In this document: piece after piece, positions 6,671 through 14,266 of the stretch
Layout: each line of letters begins with the position of its first letter
Numbering within the stretch: position 1 is the stretch's first letter
DNA from: an uncultured Ruminococcus sp.
Lineage (GTDB): Bacteria > Bacillota > Clostridia > Oscillospirales > Ruminococcaceae
Length of the DNA: 27,715 nucleotides
Direction of reading: 5' to 3'
Assembly (NCBI GenBank): GCA_900550695.1
Contig: URTF01000026.1
Span: 1-27,715, forward strand
Position numbers and translations under genes: made by a program
The notes under the pieces: model-generated
What the model saw: only the letters and a program-made list of their open reading frames with translations
Told to the model about the DNA's origin: nothing
The model's database searches: none

Positions 6671-6949
6671 ATGTACGAAGACAAGACATTAGTTTGCAAG
6701 GAATGTGGAAATGAGTTCGTATTCACAGCAGGCGAGCAGGAATTCTATGCTGAAAAAGGCTTTGTAAACGAACCGCAGAGATGCAAGGCTTGCCGTGATG
6801 CAAGAAAGAACAGCACAAAAACAGAAAGAGAAATGTTTGAAGCAACATGCGCTTCCTGCGGCAAGGTTGCAAAGGTTCCTTTCAGACCGAGAGAAGACCG
6901 TCCTGTATACTGCAGCGAGTGCTTCGCAAAGATGAAGGAAGAGGGCTAA
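6671..6949 (+). CDS. Small double zinc-ribbon protein
   Basis: A 92-residue protein with two zinc-ribbon units: CKEC (C9, C12) with CKAC (C38, C41), and CASC (C60, C63) with CSEC (C81, C84). The segment between the first pairs, including EQEFYAEKGF and PQRCKACR, matches the probable zinc-ribbon domain family found in many anaerobes. The second ribbon, with VPFRPREDRPVYC, matches the CxxC ribbon often fused to it. Nucleic-acid or protein binding is likely, but no reaction is known. GAGGGAAAT precedes the ATG by a few bases. It stands alone between the sigma-factor gene and a terminator. Small, abundant zinc-ribbon proteins of this type are often highly expressed in Clostridia, which I infer rather than see. 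Confidence 0.85.
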   Translation: MYEDKTLVCKECGNEFVFTAGEQEFYAEKGFVNEPQRCKACRDARKNSTKTEREMFEATCASCGKVAKVPFRPREDRPVYCSECFAKMKEEG

Positions 6950-6970
6950 GTCCTTATCCACAATGCTTTC

Positions 6971-7012
6971 AACGGTGAAAAACCAGCGTGTTTTTCACCG
7001 TTTTTCTTTTTT
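6971..7012 (+). terminator. Terminator of the zinc-ribbon gene
   Basis: A 13-bp perfect stem (AACGGTGAAAAAC at 6971-6983 with its complement at 6990-7002) is followed by a T-rich run to 7012. Confidence 0.92.
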
Positions 7013-7014
7013 AC

Positions 7015-7043
7015 TTGCAATTTTGAATAGAATATGATATAAT
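7015..7043 (+). promoter_or_regulatory. Promoter of the aminotransferase-trpS operon
   Basis: TTGCAA (7015-7020), 17-nt spacer and a perfect TATAAT (7038-7043), placed directly after the previous terminator and 37 nt before the start codon. Confidence 0.8.
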
Positions 7044-7079
7044 ATTCCGTGAAATTTTTCATTGAAAGGTTCGATAGAA

Positions 7080-8276
7080 ATGGATTATATCTTTTCGGAT
7101 AAGGTCAGCTCACTCCAGCCGTCCGTTATCAGAGAAATTCTTAAATTCACCTCCGATCCCGAGGTTATCTCGCTCGCCGCAGGCAACCCTGCCCCAGAAG
7201 CTTTCCCAGTAAAAGAGATCGCAGGCATCACAGCAAGACTTCTTGCCGAAAATCCCATAAACGCCCTCCAGTACAGCGTTACAGAGGGTTATACACCGCT
7301 TCGCAACCGCCTTAAAGAGCGTATGAAAAAAGCCGACTGCTTCGACGAAAATTCGGACGAGCTTATCATTACCTCGGGCGCACAGCAGGCGAACGAGCTT
7401 GCCTGCAAAGTCCTGCTCAACGAGGGCGACACACTTTTCTGCGAAGCTCCGTCTTTCATCGGCAGCCTTAACGCTTTCAAATCCTATAACGTAAACCTCG
7501 TCGGCATTCCTATGGAAGAGGACGGAATGAAGCTTGACGCTCTCGAAGAAGCGCTCAAAACTGCCAATAAGCCGAAGCTTATCTACATTATCCCGAACTT
7601 CCAGAACCCAACGGGTCTTTGCACCTCGCTCGAAAAGAGAAAAACTATCTATGAGCTTGCGAAGAAGTACGGCGTTATGATACTCGAGGACAACCCTTAC
7701 GGCGATATCCGCTTTGCGGGTGAAAATATCCCGTCCATCAAAACTATGGATAAAGACGGTATCGTTATCTATTCGAGAACATTCTCGAAAACGCTCGCAC
7801 CAGGACTTCGTGTAGGCTATGTCAGCGCACCGAAGCCTGTCATTCAGAAAATGGTAGTCTGCAAGCAGGTCTCGGACGTACACACGAATATTATGGCGCA
7901 GATGATATGCGACGAATACCTCAAAAATTACGATATGGACGCTCATCTTGAAGAAATAAGAGCTGTCTACCGCCACAAATGCGGACTTATGCTCGACGAG
8001 ATCGACAAGAACTTTTCCAGGAAGATAACCGTTACAAAGCCCGAGGGCGGTCTGTTTATATGGGCAACTCTCCCCGAGGGCAGCGATATGATGGGCTTCT
8101 GCAATACTGCTGTTCAGAAGTACAAGGTCGCAGTTGTTCCGGGAACGGCTTTCCTCATTCACGAAACCGACAAGACGAGCTCGTTCCGTCTCAATTTCTC
8201 CACACCGACCGATGAACAGCTCATAAAAGGCTGCGAAATTCTCGGAAAGCTCTCCAAAGAAATGTTCCAAGATTAA
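7080..8276 (+). CDS. PLP-dependent class I/II aminotransferase
   Basis: A 398-residue fold-type I aminotransferase of the AAT superfamily, closest in pattern to the 2-aminoadipate/MocR-type aminotransferases; the exact amino acid is not readable from sequence. Visible landmarks are LAAGNPAPEAFP (about 32-43), SGAQQANEL for PLP phosphate binding (about 97-105) and the IIPNFQNPTG loop with its conserved Asn. DNPYGDIRF carries the Asp and Tyr that hold PLP, SRTFSKTLAPGLRVGY carries the catalytic Lys, and FRLNFS carries the substrate-carboxylate Arg. The ATG at 7080 is taken as start with AAAGGT 9 nt upstream; a TTG six codons earlier overlaps that site. It is followed by trpS after 23 nt, and the two are probably one transcript. 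Confidence 0.9.
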   Translation: MDYIFSDKVSSLQPSVIREILKFTSDPEVISLAAGNPAPEAFPVKEIAGITARLLAENPINALQYSVTEGYTPLRNRLKERMKKADCFDENSDELIITSGAQQANELACKVLLNEGDTLFCEAPSFIGSLNAFKSYNVNLVGIPMEEDGMKLDALEEALKTANKPKLIYIIPNFQNPTGLCTSLEKRKTIYELAKKYGVMILEDNPYGDIRFAGENIPSIKTMDKDGIVIYSRTFSKTLAPGLRVGYVSAPKPVIQKMVVCKQVSDVHTNIMAQMICDEYLKNYDMDAHLEEIRAVYRHKCGLMLDEIDKNFSRKITVTKPEGGLFIWATLPEGSDMMGFCNTAVQKYKVAVVPGTAFLIHETDKTSSFRLNFSTPTDEQLIKGCEILGKLSKEMFQD

Positions 8277-8299
8277 ATTAAAATAAAGGAAGTGCTATT

Positions 8300-9307
8300 A
8301 TGCCTGAAATCGAAAAGAAAAAAGTAATCCTCAGCGGTATCCAGCCCTCGGGCGCATTCACACTCGGAAACTATGTCGGTGCTATCAAGAACTGGGCGCA
8401 GCTCCAGAACGACTACGACTGCCTCTATATGATCGCCGATATGCATGCTATCACGGTACGTCAGGATCCTGCAAAGCTCCGCAAAAACACTCTTGAAGCT
8501 TATGCGGCTATCCTTGCCTGCGGCGTTGACCCTGACCGTTCGATCGCTTTTATCCAGTCGCACGTTCCCACACACGCACAGCTTAACTGGCTTCTCGCCT
8601 GCTGCACACAGTTCGGTGAGCTTTCCCGTATGACGCAGTTCAAGGACAAGTCCGCAAAGCACCCCGATGACATAAATTCGGGACTTTTCACATATCCTGT
8701 CCTTATGGCAGCCGATATCCTCGCATATAATGCTGACCTCGTTCCCGTAGGCGCAGACCAGAAGCAGCATCTTGAGCTTACACGAAATGTTGCACAGCGC
8801 TTCAACCAGCGTTACGGCGAGCTTTTCAAGCTTCCCGACGGCTATATCCCTCCGAAGGGCGCAAAGATCATGTCCCTTGCAGAACCTACCAAGAAAATGT
8901 CCAAATCGGACGAAAATCAGAACGGCTGCATCTATATCCTTGATGACAAGGACACTATCATACGCAAATTCAAGCGTGCGGTTACCGACAGTGACGCAGT
9001 TGTGCGCTATGCCGAGGGAAAAGACGGCATAAACAACCTTATGACTATCTATTCCGTTGTTACGGGCAGATCCAACGAGGAGATCGAACGTGAATTTGAC
9101 GGAAAGGGCTACGGCGACTTCAAGCTTGCGGTCGGTGAAGCAGTTGCAGACCACCTCGCACCAGTAAAGACCGAATTCGACAAGCTCATCGCAGATAAAA
9201 AGTACCTCGAGGAAAGCTATACAAAGGGCGCAGATGCCGCATTCAAAATTTCGAGAAGGATCGTTTCAAAGGCATACCACAAGGCAGGCTTTGTTGACAG
9301 AGCGTGA
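8300..9307 (+). CDS. trpS: Tryptophanyl-tRNA synthetase
   Basis: TrpS charges tRNA-Trp with tryptophan using ATP. The protein (335 residues, normal length) has the class I HIGH-type motif in GIQPSGAFTLGNY (about 13-25, TLGN at 21-24). The tryptophan-site helix segment with GADQKQHLELTR lies at about 151-162, and a perfect KMSKS is at 199-203. AAAGGAAG lies just upstream of the ATG. It is the second gene after the aminotransferase. No T-box leader is present in the 23-nt gap, so if tryptophan-dependent control exists it must act at the upstream promoter. Confidence 0.97.
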   Translation: MPEIEKKKVILSGIQPSGAFTLGNYVGAIKNWAQLQNDYDCLYMIADMHAITVRQDPAKLRKNTLEAYAAILACGVDPDRSIAFIQSHVPTHAQLNWLLACCTQFGELSRMTQFKDKSAKHPDDINSGLFTYPVLMAADILAYNADLVPVGADQKQHLELTRNVAQRFNQRYGELFKLPDGYIPPKGAKIMSLAEPTKKMSKSDENQNGCIYILDDKDTIIRKFKRAVTDSDAVVRYAEGKDGINNLMTIYSVVTGRSNEEIEREFDGKGYGDFKLAVGEAVADHLAPVKTEFDKLIADKKYLEESYTKGADAAFKISRRIVSKAYHKAGFVDRA

Positions 9308-9317
9308 TCGTCAGGCT

Positions 9318-9579
9318 TAAACGTTTATTTGTTCTATTTATACAAATAATACTCCGGCTGTGAAGTATGGTTGTTTATTTTAACGGTGATGTTTCCGAAA
9401 AAGTTGACGATTATTCAAAATAAGTTCATTTTCTGCTGTCATTTATGCTTAAAAAAATGTTCTAATATTGTGCAAAACAACTATTTTTTACATCAAATTA
9501 TCAAAAACCATTGACATATTGAGCGTAAGGTTGTATATTAATAATCGAACAAGGGACGAAAACGTTTAAAGACTTGTTC
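9318..9579 (+). promoter_or_regulatory. Promoter and two AAACGTTT operators of the LacI-type regulator
   Basis: The intergenic stretch 9308-9624 holds TTGACA (9511-9516), a 17-nt spacer and TATATT (9534-9539). A perfect palindrome TAAACGTTTA lies at 9318-9327 and a second AAACGTTT at 9560-9567, about 241 bp apart and on both sides of the promoter. The downstream site lies at the centre of a larger inverted repeat, GAACAAG (9547-9553) with CTTGTTC (9573-9579), covering roughly +1 to +33. AACGTT-centred palindromes are typical LacI-family operators, so autoregulation, perhaps with DNA looping, is likely. Confidence 0.65.
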
Positions 9580-9624
9580 CGAAGATTTCAGCCGAAAGGC
9601 ATATACGGGAGAGTTGTTGCCGAC

Positions 9625-10641
9625 ATGGTTTCGATAAAAGACATCGCTGCTGAATGCGGTGTGTCAATAGCAACGGTCAGCAAGGCGCTGAACGATCACA
9701 GAGATGTCAGCGAAGCGACAAAAGCTCATATAAGAGAAACCGCCAAAAAAATGGGGTATCTTCCCAATTATCAGGCAAGAGCATTAAAAACCAATCGTAC
9801 ATATAATCTCGGAGTTCTCTTTAACGAAAAAGCCAACAGCGGTCTTACACATAACTATTTCGCAGCCGTACTTGATGCGTTCAAGAGGGTGGCGGAAAAA
9901 CAGGGCTATGATATAACCTTTATAAGCCATAACATCGGCTACAATCAGCTTACCGTCTATGAACACTGCATAAGCAGAAACGTCGACGGCGTTATGGTCG
10001 CAAATGTTGACGACTACAGCGACGAGGGTGTCACACAGCTTCTCAAAAGCTCGATACCTATCGTAACACTCGATAAAAAAACAGAAAACAAGCCTGCGGT
10101 CATCTCGGATAACTTCAAAGGCGTCGAGTGTCTTGTGAGATATGTCCATAAAATGGGACATACTAAAATCGCATATATTTACGGCGACCTGTCGGGCGTG
10201 ACCTCAACGAGAGTCGAAGCGTTCCGCAGGACAATGGAAGCCTTAAATATAGATATCAGAGAAGATTATTTGCTTGGCGGATGCTACCGCGATCCCCAAA
10301 AGACGGAAGTGCTTGTGGAAAAGCTTATGAAAATGAGCGACCCACCGACGTGCATACTTTTACCCGATGATTTTTCGGCAATAGGTGCGCTGAATGCATT
10401 TGAAAAGCTCGGACTTTCCGTTCCGAACGATGTTTCCGTTGCAGGATATGACGGCATCACGCTTTCGCAGGTTCTCAGTCCGAAGCTCACAACCTTTAAG
10501 CAGGATACGGACGGACTTGGAAAAGCAGCCGCAGAGCAGCTTATCTCGCTGATAAACAAGGAGCTCCCCGAAAACAGCGAACCCGTTGTTATCGAAGGCA
10601 GTCTTCTTGAAGGCGGCTCGGTCAGGGATCTGACCAAATAA
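9625..10641 (+). CDS. LacI-family sugar-responsive transcription regulator
   Basis: A 338-residue LacI/GalR-family repressor. The N-terminal helix-turn-helix MVSIKDIAAECGVSIATVSK (1-20) is followed by the hinge helix segment YLPNYQARALKT (about 46-57). The remaining residues form a periplasmic-binding-protein-like effector domain, with LGVLF at its first strand, VDGVMVANVDD, and the late motif DVSVAGYDG typical of the family. The ATG at 9625 gives the standard family N-terminus; an earlier in-frame TTG at 9574 lies inside the operator. It precedes the sugar ABC genes by 53 nt with no clear separate promoter there, so it is most likely co-transcribed with them and controls them. The sugar is unknown. 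Confidence 0.9.
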   Translation: MVSIKDIAAECGVSIATVSKALNDHRDVSEATKAHIRETAKKMGYLPNYQARALKTNRTYNLGVLFNEKANSGLTHNYFAAVLDAFKRVAEKQGYDITFISHNIGYNQLTVYEHCISRNVDGVMVANVDDYSDEGVTQLLKSSIPIVTLDKKTENKPAVISDNFKGVECLVRYVHKMGHTKIAYIYGDLSGVTSTRVEAFRRTMEALNIDIREDYLLGGCYRDPQKTEVLVEKLMKMSDPPTCILLPDDFSAIGALNAFEKLGLSVPNDVSVAGYDGITLSQVLSPKLTTFKQDTDGLGKAAAEQLISLINKELPENSEPVVIEGSLLEGGSVRDLTK

Positions 10642-10649
10642 CACACGCT

Positions 10650-10671
10650 ATTATATTTTTTTAAATATAAT
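10650..10671 (+). other. A/T-only hairpin before the binding-protein gene
   Basis: ATTATATTT, loop TTTT, AAATATAAT forms a 9-bp stem 23 nt before the start codon of the binding protein, immediately upstream of AAGGAGG. Its right arm contains TATAAT, but no matching -35 is seen. It may be a weak lacI-gene terminator, an mRNA-stabilising 5' hairpin or part of a second promoter. Confidence 0.4.
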
Positions 10672-10694
10672 ATAACTTTAAGGAGGAAAATCAA

Positions 10695-12167
10695 ATGAAG
10701 AATTTTAAGAGAAATCTTGCTCTCCTCTCTGCATTGGCATTAGCTGGAACTATGCTCGCAGGCTGTGGAGACAACAAAACAACAACTGACGATGCTGCAA
10801 CAACAACAGCTGCTGCAGATGCTGCTGCTGATAACGGCGACGCTGCTGCTGACAACGGCGATGCTGCTGCTGATACAACAACAGCTGACGCTGCATCTGC
10901 TGATGCTTCCAAGGCAGGCACAGGCATCACACTTTCCGACACAGAAGGAAAGGTATTCAACATCTACGCTTGGAACGAAGAATTCAAGGGCTTCTTCGAG
11001 AAGTACTACACAGTTCCTGAGGGCGTAACAGTTAACTGGGTAATCAATCCTTCCGACGGCGGCGTTTACCAGCAGAAGCTCGATGAAGCTCTCAGCGGTC
11101 AGGACGCAGCTGCAGCTGATGACAAGATCGATATGTTCCTTGCAGAAGCTGATTACATTGCTAAGTACACAAACGCTGCTGTAACAATGGACGTTACATC
11201 TATCGGCGTTAAGCCTCTCGATACAGAGTATGGTTACACTGTATCTGCTGCTTCCAGCAGCGACGGCACACTCAAGGGTGTTTCCTTCCAGTGCTGCCCA
11301 TCTGCTCTTATCTACAGAAGATCTATCGCAGAAGCAGTTCTCGGTACTTCCGATCCTGCTGAAGTTCAGGAACAGCTCTCTGACTGGACTAAGTTCGATG
11401 AAGTTGCTGCTAAGGCTAAGGATGCCGGCTACCTTATGACAGGTTCTTATGCTGAAACATACAGACCTTTCGCTAACAACATCACAACTGACTGGGTTGA
11501 TGCAGACGGCAACTTCCAGGTTGACGATCAGGTTAAGGCTTGGATCAAGCAGGCTAAGAACTACGTTGACAACGGCTACACAACAACAGGCGGTATCTGG
11601 TCTGATGAAAACACCAACGAAATGTTCAAAGACGGTAAGGCAATGTGCTACTTTGGACCTGCTTGGTACTACAACTTCTCCATGGGCAATGCTCAGGATC
11701 CTGATAAGGGCTGTCCTGGCGACTGGGCTATCATTGAAGGACCTGCTGCTCACTTCTGGGGCGGTACATGGCTCCTCGCTGCAACAGGCACAGATAACCC
11801 TGAAATGGTTGCAGACGTTATGAACGCATTCACAGCTAACGAAGATATCTGCACAAAGCTTGTTGAAAAGGAGAACCAGTTCTCCAACAACACAGCTGTA
11901 AACCAGAAGTTTGCTGAAGATCCTAACTACGGCAATGACTTCCTCGGCGGTCAGAACGACGTTGCTATCTTCTCCGAACTTGCAAAGAACATCAAGTTCC
12001 GTTCCACACCTTATGGTCAGGTATTCAACGAAGATGTTCCTGCATGTTTCCTTGACTACTTCACAGGCAAGATCACAGAAGCTGAAGCTTGGGCTAACGT
12101 TGATAAGGTACTCGATGAAAAGTGTCCTTCCGTTACTCACGATTGCTCCGGATTCGCTGCTGAATAA
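10695..12167 (+). CDS. Carbohydrate ABC transporter substrate-binding lipoprotein
   Basis: A 490-residue family-1 extracellular solute-binding protein that captures a sugar outside the cell and delivers it to the permeases encoded next. The N-terminus is a lipoprotein signal peptide (basic MKNFKR, hydrophobic core, lipobox LAGC with the modified Cys24). Residues about 25-72 are a disordered Ala/Asp/Thr linker with two exact DNGDAAA repeats, presumably spanning the cell wall. The binding domain begins near KVFNIYAWNEEF (about 85). Its codon choice (many GCT, ACA, GTT) differs from the neighbouring regulators and points to high expression. AAGGAGG precedes the ATG. The ligand cannot be told; an oligosaccharide is a guess. 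An attenuator hairpin follows the gene. Confidence 0.93.
   Translation: MKNFKRNLALLSALALAGTMLAGCGDNKTTTDDAATTTAAADAAADNGDAAADNGDAAADTTTADAASADASKAGTGITLSDTEGKVFNIYAWNEEFKGFFEKYYTVPEGVTVNWVINPSDGGVYQQKLDEALSGQDAAAADDKIDMFLAEADYIAKYTNAAVTMDVTSIGVKPLDTEYGYTVSAASSSDGTLKGVSFQCCPSALIYRRSIAEAVLGTSDPAEVQEQLSDWTKFDEVAAKAKDAGYLMTGSYAETYRPFANNITTDWVDADGNFQVDDQVKAWIKQAKNYVDNGYTTTGGIWSDENTNEMFKDGKAMCYFGPAWYYNFSMGNAQDPDKGCPGDWAIIEGPAAHFWGGTWLLAATGTDNPEMVADVMNAFTANEDICTKLVEKENQFSNNTAVNQKFAEDPNYGNDFLGGQNDVAIFSELAKNIKFRSTPYGQVFNEDVPACFLDYFTGKITEAEAWANVDKVLDEKCPSVTHDCSGFAAE
10830..10871 (+). repeat. Tandem 21-bp repeat in the linker of the binding protein
   Basis: Two adjacent 21-bp copies, each encoding DNGDAAA, differ at only two third-codon positions. 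The repeat lies in the low-complexity linker after the lipobox and could vary in copy number by slippage. Confidence 0.85.
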
Positions 12168-12196
12168 GCAAATATAAAAACCTAAATTGTGAAATT

Positions 12197-12226
12197 GGGG
12201 CAGGGCTATTCCGCCTTGCCCCTTTT
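12197..12226 (+). terminator. Attenuator between binding protein and permeases
   Basis: A GC-rich 10-bp stem (GGGGCAGGGC at 12197-12206 with GCCTTGCCCC at 12213-12222, one G-T pair) is followed by only four T residues. It should allow partial read-through, giving much more binding protein than permease, a common arrangement in such operons. Confidence 0.85.
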
Positions 12227-12261
12227 CATATCAAAAACCAGGTATGAGAAGAGGTCGAAGA

Positions 12262-13221
12262 ATGAAACGTAAATCAATCAGCTATGCAAAATGGGGCTAT
12301 ATCTTTATCGCACCTTTCTTCATAGTATTCCTTGTATGTACTTTCTACCCGCTGCTTTCAACATTTTATAACAGCCTTTTTGAGAATTATTTTGATGCAG
12401 GTTCGTTCTCACAGGTAGGTCCTAATTTTGTTGGTCTTGATAATTTCAAAAAACTGTTTACAGCTGATTCAAAGGGTAATATTGATATTCTGACTTATAC
12501 AGCTAACACAATGATAATGTGGATCGTGGGTGCTATTCCGCAGCTCATTTTCTCACTTCTCCTTGCTGTTATTTTTACAAGTACAAGCCTTAATATCAAG
12601 GGACAGACGTTCTTTAAAACAGTAATCTACCTTCCTAACCTTATCATGGCTGCTGCATTTGCAATGCTGTTCTTCACATTGTTCTCTAATGTAGGACCGA
12701 TAAACCAGATTATTTCAGGCGGAGACGCCGATAGGGTCGTTGACTTCTTTAACAATGTCGGCACTGCGCGAGGAATAATCGCATTTATCAACTTCCTGAT
12801 GTGGTTCGGTAATACAACTATCATGCTCATGGCAGGTATCATGGGTATTGATCAGAGCTTGCTCGAAGCTGCAGCTATCGATGGCGCAACCTCTGGTCAG
12901 GTATTCCGCAAGATCACACTTCCGCTTCTTTCTCCGATCCTTGTGTATGTTGTCATCACATCTCTCATCGGTGGTTTCCAGATGTACGATGTACCTCAGG
13001 TCATCACAAGCGGACTCGGTAATCCTAACAGAAGTACAATGACTCTTGTTATGTACCTCAACAGATTCCTCGGAACAACCAAGAACTATGGTATGGCAGG
13101 TGCTGTTTCCGTACTTGTATTCATTATCACAGGTATCCTCAGCTTTGCTGTTTATCGTTCTATCATAAGCGGACGTTCCGATCCTAAGCCTAAGAAGAGC
13201 AAGAGTAAGGGGGTTCTCTAA
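12262..13221 (+). CDS. Sugar ABC transporter permease, MalF/UgpA type
   Basis: A 319-residue inner-membrane permease with six predicted membrane helices: the first at about 14-36, a large extracellular loop (about 37-80), and helices from about 85 onwards. The cytoplasmic EAA loop, LLEAAAIDGATSGQVFRKITLPLL (first 20: LLEAAAIDGATSGQVFRKIT), contacts the ATPase. The basic C-terminal tail is typical. The start at 12262 is preferred to the ATG at 12244 because AGAGGT lies 8 nt upstream of it. Its stop overlaps the start of the second permease (TAATG), so the two are translationally coupled. No ATP-binding subunit is encoded nearby; a shared MsmK/MsiK-type ATPase elsewhere is probably used. Confidence 0.93.
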   Translation: MKRKSISYAKWGYIFIAPFFIVFLVCTFYPLLSTFYNSLFENYFDAGSFSQVGPNFVGLDNFKKLFTADSKGNIDILTYTANTMIMWIVGAIPQLIFSLLLAVIFTSTSLNIKGQTFFKTVIYLPNLIMAAAFAMLFFTLFSNVGPINQIISGGDADRVVDFFNNVGTARGIIAFINFLMWFGNTTIMLMAGIMGIDQSLLEAAAIDGATSGQVFRKITLPLLSPILVYVVITSLIGGFQMYDVPQVITSGLGNPNRSTMTLVMYLNRFLGTTKNYGMAGAVSVLVFIITGILSFAVYRSIISGRSDPKPKKSKSKGVL

Positions 13222-14108
13222 TGTCGAATATTAATTTCCAGCCGGTAGGTCACGACAAGAGCAATACAACAACGACAAAGGTTTCAAGAGTTATTGCTTA
13301 TATCTTCCTTATTTTTGTAACTTTTCTTTCATTGTTCTCGATATATCTCCTTATCATAAACTCCACAAGAAGCCATGCACAGCTTCAGGCAGGTTTTACG
13401 CTCGTTCCGAATAACTATTTCTTTAAGAACCTTGTCAAGGCATGGGAAGATACTGCTTTGTTCACGATTCCTCAAGGTATGTGGAACAGCTTTTTCATCG
13501 CCGCACTTTCATGCATAGTTACGACATATTTCTCAGCTATGACAGCTTACGGCGTACACGTTTATGACTTTGCACTTAAGGGATTTGCTTTCAACTTCAT
13601 TCTTATCGTAATGATGATCCCGACTCAGGTTTCCGCTGTTGGTTTCGTTCAGCTCGTAAAAAGCGTTCACCTCGAAAATACATACTGGCCGCTTATCATT
13701 CCTACGATCGCTGCTCCTGCTGTATTTTTCTATATGAAGCAGAACATCGAAAGCACACTTCCTCTCGAAGTAATCGAAGCTGCACGTGTTGATGGTTCAA
13801 ATGAATTCAGAACATTCAATACTATCGCACTTCCAATGCTTAAGCCTGCAATGGCTGTACAGATGATCTTCGCATTCGTTGCATCATGGAACAACTACTT
13901 CACTCCTGCTCTCATTATCGATAAGTCGAACAAGTGGACACTTCCTATCATGATGGCTGTCCTCCGTTCAAAGATCAATTCCCAGAGCGGTGACCTCGGC
14001 GAAGTTTATATGATGATCCTTCTCTCGATCATTCCTGTTGTCATTGTTTACCTCTTCCTTTCCAAGTATATTGTTAAGGGCGTTGCACTCGGTGCAGTTA
14101 AGGGCTAA
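13221..14108 (+). CDS. Sugar ABC transporter permease, MalG/UgpE type
   Basis: A 295-residue permease, the partner of the preceding one. A hydrophilic Thr-rich N-terminus (about 1-22) precedes six membrane segments, the first at about 24-47. The cytoplasmic EAA loop reads VIEAARVDGSNEFRTFNTIA, and the short tail VKGVALGAVKG is typical of the MalG group. The ATG shares its A with the TAA stop of the upstream gene. A strong terminator follows at 14131, closing the operon without an ATPase gene. Confidence 0.93.
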   Translation: MSNINFQPVGHDKSNTTTTKVSRVIAYIFLIFVTFLSLFSIYLLIINSTRSHAQLQAGFTLVPNNYFFKNLVKAWEDTALFTIPQGMWNSFFIAALSCIVTTYFSAMTAYGVHVYDFALKGFAFNFILIVMMIPTQVSAVGFVQLVKSVHLENTYWPLIIPTIAAPAVFFYMKQNIESTLPLEVIEAARVDGSNEFRTFNTIALPMLKPAMAVQMIFAFVASWNNYFTPALIIDKSNKWTLPIMMAVLRSKINSQSGDLGEVYMMILLSIIPVVIVYLFLSKYIVKGVALGAVKG

Positions 14109-14130
14109 CAGAAAAACAACAAAACAGATC

Positions 14131-14166
14131 AAAAAAGGTGTGGAATTCATTCCGCACCTTTTTTTT
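14131..14166 (+). terminator. Terminator of the sugar ABC operon
   Basis: AAAAAAGGTGTGGAAT pairs with ATTCCGCACCTTTTTT around a 2-nt centre, with one T-G pair, and the run of T residues is long. It separates the transporter from the sensor-GGDEF gene. Confidence 0.93.
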
Positions 14167-14197
14167 GCATTTTAATTATGAAAATTATTAAAAAATA

Positions 14198-14226
14198 TTG
14201 AAATAAACAAACTAATATGGTATAAT
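14198..14226 (+). promoter_or_regulatory. Promoter of the sensor-GGDEF gene
   Basis: TTGAAA (14198-14203), 17-nt spacer and perfect TATAAT (14221-14226), after the transporter terminator. The start of transcription near 14233 leaves a leader of about 35 nt with no room for a riboswitch. No AAACGTTT operator is visible here. Confidence 0.8.
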
Positions 14227-14266
14227 ATCATTGATTCGATCGCAAATGCGAAAGGAGGTCTGTACC

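Noticed and set aside
7110..8270. Minus-strand open frame (386 codons) opposite the aminotransferase gene
   Set aside because: The plus strand encodes a protein with all aminotransferase motifs, and the antisense product has no recognisable features or start site.
8277..8299. T-box leader expected before trpS
   Set aside because: The gap to the preceding gene is only 23 nt, too short, and no T-box sequence or terminator is present upstream of the operon promoter.
8273..9154. Minus-strand open frame (293 codons) opposite trpS
   Set aside because: The plus-strand TrpS is unmistakable and complete; the antisense frame has no independent support.
10740..12140. Long minus-strand open frame (466 codons) antisense to the binding-protein gene
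   Set aside because: It is an artefact of the strong codon bias of the plus-strand gene, has no ribosome site, and its predicted protein shows no domain.
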